Shown: in pieces, positions 33,256 through 39,375 of the stretch | How positions within the stretch are numbered: the first letter of the stretch is position 1 | Layout of the letters: each line of letters opens with the position of its first letter | Assembly (NCBI RefSeq): GCF_027484365.1 | Contig: NZ_JAIXTC010000020.1 | Coordinates: 1-39,375, forward strand | Direction of reading: 5' to 3' | Length of the DNA stretch: 39,375 bases | Source: Brevundimonas sp. | Lineage (GTDB): Bacteria > Pseudomonadota > Alphaproteobacteria > Caulobacterales > Caulobacteraceae | The notes under the pieces: model-generated | The model's input: only the letters and a program-made list of their open reading frames with translations | Database searches by the model: none | Told to the model about the DNA's origin: nothing | Program-made: the position numbers and the translations under genes

Positions 33256-33260
33256 ACCGA

Positions 33261-34229
33261 CTACAGCAGACGGATTTCCTTCAGCCGCTCGGTCAGGAAG
33301 TCCTCGGCCATGATCGACCGGCCCGCATAGCGGTCCGGGTTCTCCGCCGAGATCGTCGACGGCAGGGTCTCGATCACGAAATCCGGGTTGAAGTGCAGGA
33401 AGAAGGGCGTGGAATAGCGCGCGAAACTGGCCCGGTCCGGCGCCGGATTGACCACCCTGTGGCTGGTCGACGGCAGGACGTGGTTGGTCAGCCGCTGCAG
33501 CATGTCGCCGATGTTCACGACCAGGGCGCCCGGCGGAGGCGCCACCTCCAGCCACTCGCCGTCGGCGTCCTTGAGCTGCAGACCCGCCTCTTCGGCGCCC
33601 AGCAGAAGGGTGATGACGTTGATGTCTTCATGCGCTCCGGCCCGCACGCCCGGCGCGCCCGCCGGAACCGGCGGATAGTGGAGCATCCGCAGGATGGAGT
33701 TCCCCAGCTCGACCTTGTCCTCGAAGAAGTCGTCGCCGAGCTGCATATAGCGGGCGATGGCCTTGAGCACCTTGCGGCCCAGCTGGTCCAGGGCCTCGAA
33801 CATCCCGTAGAAATGCGGCCTGAAGCCCGGGACCTCGGTCGGCCACAGGTTGTCGCGCATATACTGCCGATAGGGATGCCCCTCCGGCAGCTCGCGCCCG
33901 ACATGCCAGAACTCCTTCAGGTCGACGGCCGCCGCCCCCTTGGCCGCCTCGACCCCGAAGGGCGTCAGGCCGCGCGCCCCGCCCGTTCCCGGCTGGTGGT
34001 ATCGGCGCTTCACCTCTTCCGGCAGGGCGAAGAAGGTCTTTGCGTCGTCGAGGGCCGCCTTGATCACGCTCTCTTCCAGACCGTGATCCGAGATGACGGC
34101 GAAGCCGTAGCGTTTGAACGAGGCGCCCAGATCGTCGCTGAAGCCCTGGAAGTCCTCGTCGTAGCGCGACATGGAAACCGGCTCGATGCCTTTGGCGGCG
34201 ACGGAGGGGGTGTCGGGAGAGGAGGTCAC
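33261..34229 (-). CDS. 2-oxoglutarate/Fe(II) oxygenase, isopenicillin N synthase-like
   Basis: A 322-residue non-heme iron oxygenase. The N-terminal DIOX_N part (GFSDDLGASFKRYGFAVISD) leads to the catalytic double-stranded beta-helix. Iron ligands are His200 and Asp202 in AGAHEDINVITLL and His257 in STSHRVVNP; Arg271 and Ser273 (RYS) would bind 2-oxoglutarate. The substrate is unknown; bacterial members of the family act on small metabolites. Start GTG 34229 has AAGG seven bases upstream; ATGs at 34286 and 34172 are alternatives. Confidence 0.9.
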   Translation of the reverse strand: MTSSPDTPSVAAKGIEPVSMSRYDEDFQGFSDDLGASFKRYGFAVISDHGLEESVIKAALDDAKTFFALPEEVKRRYHQPGTGGARGLTPFGVEAAKGAAAVDLKEFWHVGRELPEGHPYRQYMRDNLWPTEVPGFRPHFYGMFEALDQLGRKVLKAIARYMQLGDDFFEDKVELGNSILRMLHYPPVPAGAPGVRAGAHEDINVITLLLGAEEAGLQLKDADGEWLEVAPPPGALVVNIGDMLQRLTNHVLPSTSHRVVNPAPDRASFARYSTPFFLHFNPDFVIETLPSTISAENPDRYAGRSIMAEDFLTERLKEIRLL

Positions 34230-34427
34230 GGGCGGGCCTTTCAGTTCGTGCGCGGCGATCCGGAGACCGACGGGGGAGGCGTTCATACGCCCTGCCGCCG
34301 GAAATTGGCAGATTGAGGTCGCAACGCCGCGCCGGCGAGGTTCGTTCATCCCGGGGTCAGGGAGGAACCTTCACCATAAGGCGACGTTTCCGGTCGATAC
34401 GGAAGCAGACATTCAAAGGACTATCTC

Positions 34428-35102
34428 ATGCGCATGAACCTGATCGTCACGGGCCTCGGCGTCGCCGCCATGCTGGGCGCGACCGCCTGCACCACGACCG
34501 ACCCCTATTCGTCGGCTCCTCGCCGCAACAACACCGGCACGGGGATCCTGGCCGGAGCCCTCGGCGGCGCGGTGCTGGGCTATCTGACCAACACCTCGGA
34601 CGGAGAGCAGGGCCGTCGCAACGCCCTGATCGGCGCCGGCGTCGGCGCCCTGGGCGGCGCGGCCGTCGGCAACTACATGGATCGCCAGCAGCGCGCCCTG
34701 GAGGCCGAACTCTCGGGCACCGGCGTCGGCGTGGCGCGCCAGGGCGATAACCTGGTCCTGCGCATGCCCTCGGATGTCACCTTTGCGGTGAACCAGTCGA
34801 ACATCGAGCCGCGCTTCGACGCCGTCCTGGCGGACGTCGCGGCGGTGCTGCAGGACTACGACCGGTCGTTGGTGGACATCGTCGGCCATACCGATTCCTC
34901 CGGCGGCGACGCGATCAACCAGCCTCTGTCGGAGCGCCGCGCCATCGCGGTCGCCGACGCCCTGATCGGACGCGGCGTGCTGCGTGAACGGCTGTTCGTC
35001 GCCGGCCAGTCCTCGCGCGTTCCGGTCGCCTCCAACGCCACGGTCGAGGGCCGCGCCCAGAACCGCCGCGTCGAGATCCTGATCCGTCCCTTCACGGGCT
35101 GA
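34428..35102 (+). CDS. OmpA-family outer-membrane lipoprotein with glycine zipper
   Basis: A 224-residue protein with a lipoprotein signal (MRMNLIVTGLGVAAMLGATAC, Cys21). A glycine-zipper segment follows (TGILAGALGGAVLGY, IGAGVGALGGAAVGNYMD, about 38-83). The C-terminal OmpA domain binds peptidoglycan: VTFAVNQSNIEPRF, VDIVGHTDSSGGDAINQPLS and SERRAIAVADALI, ending NRRVEILIRP. This resembles YiaD/Pal-type lipoproteins that link the outer membrane to the cell wall. AAAGGA lies seven bases before ATG 34428. A strong terminator follows. Confidence 0.93.
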   Translation: MRMNLIVTGLGVAAMLGATACTTTDPYSSAPRRNNTGTGILAGALGGAVLGYLTNTSDGEQGRRNALIGAGVGALGGAAVGNYMDRQQRALEAELSGTGVGVARQGDNLVLRMPSDVTFAVNQSNIEPRFDAVLADVAAVLQDYDRSLVDIVGHTDSSGGDAINQPLSERRAIAVADALIGRGVLRERLFVAGQSSRVPVASNATVEGRAQNRRVEILIRPFTG

Positions 35103-35159
35103 TCCGCCAGTAACGTGGAGCACCGCCGCCCGTCGAGCGGCAGCGGTTCCCGGAGTGAG

Positions 35160-35198
35160 TTCGGCCGGCGTCCATCGGGCGCCGGCCGAATTATGTTT
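35160..35198 (+). terminator. Rho-independent terminator of the OmpA-family gene
   Basis: A perfect 11-bp stem TTCGGCCGGCG / CGCCGGCCGAA with a nine-base loop, followed by TTATGTTT, 58 bases past the stop at 35102. Confidence 0.85.
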
Positions 35199-35274
35199 AA
35201 AGCACACGGTTCAGTGACTTGCGTCCTGATGTCTGTTGTGGTCCCTGAGCATTCTGACGACTCGGGGGAGCGGC

Positions 35275-35460
35275 ATGGATCAGGACATCTGGAATCGCGG
35301 CGACGGCCATCTGGCCCAGGGCGCGAAGATGGTCGCCGCAGCCGTCGCATCCGCTGTCCTCACCGCCACCCTCGTGATCGCGATCGGCCAGTCCGTGGTC
35401 GACCGCCAGGTGTCCACGCGTCCGACCTCCGACGCCGTCCTGATCCGCACCAGCGGCTGA
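35275..35460 (+). CDS. Small single-pass membrane protein, 61 aa
   Basis: A 61-residue protein with one predicted membrane helix (MVAAAVASAVLTATLVIAIG, about 19-38) flanked by a polar N-terminus (MDQDIWNRGDGHLAQGAK) and a hydrophilic tail (VDRQVSTRPTSDAVLIRTSG). ATG 35275 follows GGGGGAG four bases upstream, a strong ribosome-binding site. An upstream start at 35236 in the same frame lacks this support. I recognise no family. It is 43 bases before the aminotransferase gene and may share its transcript. Confidence 0.62.
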   Translation: MDQDIWNRGDGHLAQGAKMVAAAVASAVLTATLVIAIGQSVVDRQVSTRPTSDAVLIRTSG

Positions 35461-35503
35461 GCCCCGGCTTGCGGAAATCCGCGACGCAGCGTCACCTGCA
35501 CAG

Positions 35504-36640
35504 GTGACCGCCCCCGCCCGCATCCCCCTCTCCGCCCCCGACATCGGCCTCGCCGAACGCGCCCGCCTGCTCGAGACCTTCGATGCCGGCTGGGTCTCCT
35601 CCGCAGGCCCGGTGGTCGAGGCCTTCGAACGGGCCTTCGCAGAAGCGACCGGTTTCGCCCATGCCACGGCCGTCTCATCCGGCACTGCCGCCCTGCATCT
35701 GGCCCTGACGATGCTGGATCTGAGGGCCGGCGACGCCGTCATCTGTCCGACCCTGACCTTCATCGGCGGCGTCAGCCCCATCGTTCATGCGGGGGCCCGA
35801 CCGATGTTCGTCGACTGCAGCCCCGCCGACTGGAATCTTGATCCCGGCCTGCTCGAACAGGCCTTCGATCGGGCCAGGACCGAGGGACTGACCGTCCGCG
35901 CGGTGGTCCCCGCCGACCTCTACGGCCAGTGCTGCGACATCGACGCGATCCGGGAGATCGCCGACGCCCACGACGTTCCGGTCATCCTGGACTCGGCCGA
36001 GGCCGTCGGCGCGACCCTGAACGGACGCCACGCGGGCCACGGGGCCTCGGCCGCCGCCTTTTCCTTCAACGGCAACAAGATCGTCACGACCGGCGGCGGC
36101 GGCATGCTGGCCTCCGACGATGGAGCGCTGGTGGCGCGCGCCCGCAACCTGGCCGCCGCCGCCCGACTGCCGGCGGTTCACTACGAACACGCCGAGGTCG
36201 GCTTCAACTATCGCATGCTCAGCCTCGCCGCGGCCCTGGGCCTCGCCCAGATGGAAACGCTGGAGGCCAAGGTCGCCCGTCGCCGCGCCATCTTCGATCG
36301 CTATGAGGCCCGGCTGGGAGGGCGATACGGGGTCGCCTTCGCGCCGGAGGCCCCCGGCCGCCGCCACACCCGCTGGCTGACCGTCATGGTGATGGACCGG
36401 GAAATCACCGGCGTCGGCCCGGAGCGGCTCCGGTTGTCGCTCGACGCGGCCAACATCGAGGCCCGGCCGGTCTGGAAACCGATGCACCTGCAGCCCGTGT
36501 TCAGAGACGCCCCGATGATCAACGACGGCGTCGCCGAGGTGTTGTTCGCCAACGGCCTGTGCCTGCCTTCGGGGAGCGGCCTGACCGACGCCGAGGTCGA
36601 CCGCGTCTGCGACGTCATCGAGACCGCCTTCGACGCCTGA
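35504..36640 (+). CDS. DegT/DnrJ/EryC1/StrS-family PLP aminotransferase
   Basis: A 378-residue fold-type I PLP enzyme of the sugar aminotransferase family, which aminates nucleotide-linked keto sugars. The PLP Schiff-base lysine is Lys192 in FSFNGNKIVTTGGGG. Asp163 in VILDSAEAVGA would contact the pyridine nitrogen, and SSGTAALHLAL (58-68) binds the phosphate. GFNYRMLSLAAALGLAQ and late residues complete the family pattern. The substrate is unknown: dTDP-4-keto-6-deoxyglucose from RfbB is possible but not shown. Start GTG 35504 has a weak ribosome-binding site. It is followed by a hydrolase-TPR gene 54 bases downstream. Confidence 0.92.
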   Translation: MTAPARIPLSAPDIGLAERARLLETFDAGWVSSAGPVVEAFERAFAEATGFAHATAVSSGTAALHLALTMLDLRAGDAVICPTLTFIGGVSPIVHAGARPMFVDCSPADWNLDPGLLEQAFDRARTEGLTVRAVVPADLYGQCCDIDAIREIADAHDVPVILDSAEAVGATLNGRHAGHGASAAAFSFNGNKIVTTGGGGMLASDDGALVARARNLAAAARLPAVHYEHAEVGFNYRMLSLAAALGLAQMETLEAKVARRRAIFDRYEARLGGRYGVAFAPEAPGRRHTRWLTVMVMDREITGVGPERLRLSLDAANIEARPVWKPMHLQPVFRDAPMINDGVAEVLFANGLCLPSGSGLTDAEVDRVCDVIETAFDA

Positions 36641-36694
36641 ACGCGACAGCGGACCGCTCGCCTGCCGGCTGCAGACATTGGCCCGCCGGATGCG

Positions 36695-38026
36695 ATGCTC
36701 TATGTGTCTGACATGGGGTCGCTTTCCGAAACCGCGCTCGACGCGGACGAGCTGTTCCGCAGCGACGACGTCGTCGTGCGGCGCGTACCCGCAGGGCCGT
36801 CCGATCGCTGGGTGGTGACCTTCGATCACTACGCCATCGGTCCGGGGTTCGACCGTCCGGGTTTCGGCGAAGCCTATCTGCGATCCGAGGGCATCTCGGC
36901 GATCCATGTCATGGGTCGCTCCGAGGACTGGTACCAGTATCCAGACATGGCGGCGGCGCTGGCGACCGTCCGGACAGCGACGGCAGGGGCCGACCGGGTC
37001 GTGACCTATGGCTCCAGCATGGGCGGATATGCGGCCCTGCGTTTCGCGGACGCCGTCGGGGCCACAGACGCCCTGGCGCTTTCCCCCCAGTATTCGATCG
37101 ATCCGAGGGTCGCGCCACAGGAGTTGCGCTGGACCCAGGACGCAAAGCGGATCCGTTGGCGGCCGGAGTTGAGCGGCCCTGTTGTCTGCTCGGCTCGCCC
37201 GGTGGTTCTGTTCGACCCCACGGGTCCCGATCGCTGGCATGGCGAACGCATCGAGCAGGACCTGGGTTTCCGCGCCATTCGCCTGCCCTACACCGCCCAT
37301 CCGGTCACGACCTATCTGGCGGATGTCAGCCTGCTCGGGCCGCTTCTGAAGGATGTGCTCGCCGGGGATTTCGAAGCCCGAGGCTTTCAACGCGAGGCGC
37401 GCCGTCGCCGGGCGCGAAACGGGATCTATCTCGGAGAACTCGCCGCGGCCCAGCCGCAACACAAGGCCGCGACGGCCCTGGCCCTGGCCAGGCGCGCCGT
37501 CGACGTCAGCCCCGGCAACTATCATGCCCAGGTCAGCCTGGCCCGCCTGCTCAGCCGCGAAGGACAGCATGACGAGGCGCTGACGATCCTGGACAGCGTC
37601 GTGCAGACCAGCGATCGCGGCCTGACCTATGTCGTCGACTATGGCAACGCCCTCGTCCTGGCCGGCCGGATCGCGGAGGCCCGGGTCATCGTCGACGAGG
37701 CCCTGTCACGAACCAGCGACGTGGCCCACCTTCACGCCTGGGCGGCGCACATCTGCTGGCTGAACCATGAGAAGGCCCTTGCACGAGGTCTGATCCGGCG
37801 CGCCGTCATGCTGGATCCGGGAAACACGCCCTATCTCCGGGCCCTGATCGACTATTGGTTCGGCGCGCCGCTTCCAACCGGCCGTCGCGGGGTCAGAACG
37901 ACCCCGTGGCTGCGCTTCGTCCGCTGGGTGATGAAAGGGCCGCTGAAGCCGAATGCAAGCGATCGAACCTTGCGGCCCTTCTCTTTCCGCCGACGCGACG
38001 ATCCGGCCTCGGGCGGCGCAAGCTGA
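36695..38026 (+). CDS. Alpha/beta-hydrolase-like domain fused to TPR repeats
   Basis: A 443-residue fusion. Residues 25-225 look like an alpha/beta-hydrolase: the nucleophile elbow is GSSMG with Ser108 (TYGSSMGGYAALRFADA), an acid may be Asp174 or Asp179 in VLFDPTGPDRWHG, and the histidine may be His202 in YTAHPVTTYL. Residues 255-385 form about four TPR-type helix pairs (ALALARRAVDVSPGNYHAQV, EALTILDSVV, ARVIVDEALSR, GLIRRAVMLDPGNTPYLRAL). Related proteins occur in alphaproteobacterial polysaccharide loci, as I recall. An esterase or acyl-transfer role on glycans is inferred. ATG 36695 or 36713 could be the start. Confidence 0.82.
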   Translation: MLYVSDMGSLSETALDADELFRSDDVVVRRVPAGPSDRWVVTFDHYAIGPGFDRPGFGEAYLRSEGISAIHVMGRSEDWYQYPDMAAALATVRTATAGADRVVTYGSSMGGYAALRFADAVGATDALALSPQYSIDPRVAPQELRWTQDAKRIRWRPELSGPVVCSARPVVLFDPTGPDRWHGERIEQDLGFRAIRLPYTAHPVTTYLADVSLLGPLLKDVLAGDFEARGFQREARRRRARNGIYLGELAAAQPQHKAATALALARRAVDVSPGNYHAQVSLARLLSREGQHDEALTILDSVVQTSDRGLTYVVDYGNALVLAGRIAEARVIVDEALSRTSDVAHLHAWAAHICWLNHEKALARGLIRRAVMLDPGNTPYLRALIDYWFGAPLPTGRRGVRTTPWLRFVRWVMKGPLKPNASDRTLRPFSFRRRDDPASGGAS

Positions 38027-38029
38027 CGA

Positions 38030-39040
38030 TCAGACGCCCTCGCCACGCTGGACGATCACGCCGATCGAGGTCGTCGCGAAACCCATGAGGGCGGCGACCA
38101 GGTGGGGCTGCTCCCGATAGGGCGGGACGTCAATATAGACGTCCATGGGCCCGGTTCCCGGCTCGAAATCGAACACTGCCGCCTTGTGACCGGCCGCGTT
38201 CAATCGCTCTGCCAGCCTTTCCAGGTCGCTGCGCCGGAACAGGACGGTCGCCAGTTCGTCGACGGTCTCGGTGTTGGAGCTCACGTTGAACTCGGTCGTA
38301 TGGACGGCCCAGCCGCCGGGCTTGAGGCAGGCTACCGAGTTGAAGATGAAGTCGAGGCCCTTCTCGATCGAACCCAGATGCTCGAGGGCGCAGGCCGACC
38401 AGCAGAAGTCAAAGTCGACGAGGTCTGCCGGGATGTCGTTCATGTTGCACTGACGGAGCGAGACATTGCGTTCGAACAGGTCGTCAGGACAGACCTGCGG
38501 GCGACGCAGCGCCGCCTTGTCGATCGCGTGCTGGGACGACTGCGCCCAGCCCTCGGCCGCCGCTGCGGCGGGGCTGAGGTCCGTGGCGACGATTTCACAG
38601 CCCTCGGAGGCGAAGAAGGCGGGCAGGGGCTCAAGGCCGACGCCGAAGCCGAGGCCGCGCGCGCCCGGTTTGACAGCGCCCCGCTCCCACAAGGCCTGGC
38701 AGATGAAGACGAACTCCCAGAGCTTGCGGTGATAGCGCAGCGCCTCGCCCAATCGGGCCGCCCAGAAGGAGAAATAGGGTTCCTCGAAGCTGGACTGGCG
38801 GCAGAGGGTCGCGACCGGAAAGGCGTTCGCGGCCGGCTGGCCGGGCACGAGGGCCGGCTGATTGCGCCAGAGTGAAGGGTCCGGCAGGGACATCGAACCG
38901 AGGACGGTCCGCATCTCGCGTCGGTGTTCGTTGAACGCGAACCACATCGCGTCCTGATACTGGTTGATCACCCGAAGGCGGTCCTCGGCGCGACGAAGGC
39001 GTTCCGGAAGTCCCGACAGAATCTTGAAAAATCGAAGCAT
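38030..39040 (-). CDS. SAM-dependent methyltransferase, class I
   Basis: A 336-residue protein. The Rossmann SAM-binding part has GLGFGVGLEPLPAFFASEGC with the acidic residue in EIVATDLSP, then DFDFCWSACALEHLGSIEKG and CLKPGGWAVHTTEF. About 130 residues precede the core (LPERLRRAEDRLRVINQYQD, FNEHRREMR), partly helical. The target is unknown; the neighbourhood suggests a glycan or lipid. The open frame extends to 39166, but ATG 39040 (MLRFFKILSGLPERLRR) is a better start. Its stop is four bases past the end of the convergent hydrolase-TPR gene. Confidence 0.87.
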   Translation of the reverse strand: MLRFFKILSGLPERLRRAEDRLRVINQYQDAMWFAFNEHRREMRTVLGSMSLPDPSLWRNQPALVPGQPAANAFPVATLCRQSSFEEPYFSFWAARLGEALRYHRKLWEFVFICQALWERGAVKPGARGLGFGVGLEPLPAFFASEGCEIVATDLSPAAAAAEGWAQSSQHAIDKAALRRPQVCPDDLFERNVSLRQCNMNDIPADLVDFDFCWSACALEHLGSIEKGLDFIFNSVACLKPGGWAVHTTEFNVSSNTETVDELATVLFRRSDLERLAERLNAAGHKAAVFDFEPGTGPMDVYIDVPPYREQPHLVAALMGFATTSIGVIVQRGEGV

Positions 39041-39120
39041 GGCGCGTTCCGAACTGAGACGTCTGCCGGCACGTTCGGCAACGCGCGGATAAGCCATAAA
39101 GGCGTGCACGGTTTGCCGAT

Positions 39121-39182
39121 GACCTCGACCGAGGTCAACCGCGATGACCGATGCGGGCCGTTGCAATCCGGAAGGACTGCAA
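39121..39182. other. Two small inverted repeats upstream of the methyltransferase
   Basis: GACCTCG/CGAGGTC at 39121-39136 with a two-base spacer, and TTGCAATCC/GGACTGCAA at 39161-39182 around GGAA with one mismatch. They may be operators for the methyltransferase gene, or belong to the 3' trailer of the beta-barrel gene. Confidence 0.35.
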
Positions 39183-39224
39183 AAACAAACGGACCCGCCG
39201 ATCTCGAACGAGAAGGGCGGGCCC
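39183..39224 (-). terminator. Terminator of the outer-membrane beta-barrel gene
   Basis: Stem GGACCCGCC (39191-39199) with GGCGGGCCC (39216-39224, one G-U). On the minus strand it is followed by GTTTGTTTTT. It is about 110 bases downstream of the partial gene at the window's edge. A second hairpin, GGTCCCGATCCC/GGGATCGGGGCC, lies at 39297-39324 and has its T-run on the plus strand. Confidence 0.65.
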
Positions 39225-39334
39225 GCAGTGTCTTGTCTGATTTCGTCAGGGCTTTCGCCCGACGCCTCCAGCGTCTTCGAGTTCGGTCTGATCGGGTCCC
39301 GATCCCTTGCGGGATCGGGGCCTTTTCAGTCGTC

Positions 39335-39375
39335 CTAGAAGTTGATGCCGATGGTGGCGCGACGGTTCAGAGGCT
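39335..39375 (-). CDS. C-terminal end of an outer-membrane beta-barrel protein (partial)
   Basis: Only the last codons are present: PLNRRATIGINF then TAG. Alternating hydrophobic residues ending in a terminal phenylalanine are the BAM-recognised beta-signal of TonB-dependent receptors and related porins, which abound in Caulobacteraceae. The gene extends beyond the window; its exact family cannot be told from 12 residues. Confidence 0.6.
   Translation of the reverse strand, partial: PLNRRATIGINF

Overview
The window is GC-rich chromosomal DNA of an alphaproteobacterium, most likely Caulobacteraceae and probably Brevundimonas. The pointers are the imuA-imuB-dnaE2 cassette with an alphaproteobacterial LexA box (GTTC-N7-GTTC), the aroA-cmk-rpsA-ihfB order, a FYDLN-type acidic protein, the hsp20-DUF1150 pair, an RsaD/RsaE-like type I secretion pair next to O-antigen sugar genes, and lptC-lptA-lptB plus rpoN-hpf-ptsN. 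The genus is inferred from general resemblance; no search was run.

Layout. 1-568 has no gene. 569-6136 (minus) is the SOS mutagenesis operon imuA-imuB-dnaE2. 6307-7434 is a lone GNAT-like protein. 7438-12842 (minus) holds mscL, a small GNAT, ihfB, rpsA, cmk and aroA. 12976-13692 (plus) holds the acidic zinc-ribbon protein, a highly structured spacer and tRNA-Ala(GGC). 13743-15393 (minus) is a cluster of small unknown genes with a LuxR-type regulator whose linker is overprinted by a second frame. A relic of an XRE regulator lies at 15480-15600. 15719-18801 (plus) encodes an ABC/HlyD type I exporter, abutting rfbA-rfbD-rfbB (minus). 21818-22587 is the hsp20-DUF1150 pair behind a predicted sigma32 promoter and a ROSE-like RNA thermometer. 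22712-25511 is rpoN-hpf-ptsN (minus). 25697-29127 is a curli-type module (curlin, CsgH, LuxR regulator, lipoprotein, plus a divergent DUF805 protein) lying between lptB and rpoN, which are usually adjacent. 29256-31817 is rnd-lptC-lptA-lptB (minus), followed by tRNA-Leu(CAG). 32240-35460 has an NDUFA9-like protein, a 2OG-Fe(II) oxygenase, an OmpA-family lipoprotein and a 61-residue membrane protein. 35504-39040 has a DegT-type aminotransferase, an alpha/beta-hydrolase-TPR fusion and a methyltransferase that may act in surface-glycan synthesis. The window ends in the last codons of an outer-membrane beta-barrel protein.

Themes. Much of the window concerns the cell envelope: LPS transport (LptABC), dTDP-rhamnose synthesis, type I secretion, curli-like fibres, an OmpA lipoprotein and a putative glycan module. 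The rest is information processing and stress: translesion synthesis, ribosomal protein S1, IHF, sigma54, ribosome hibernation, heat shock and osmotic protection.

Most interesting signals: the exact 11-residue periodicity of the curlin and the position of its module; the overprinted reading frame inside the LuxR regulator; the ROSE-like hairpin before hsp20; and a run of strong stem-loops before tRNA-Ala.
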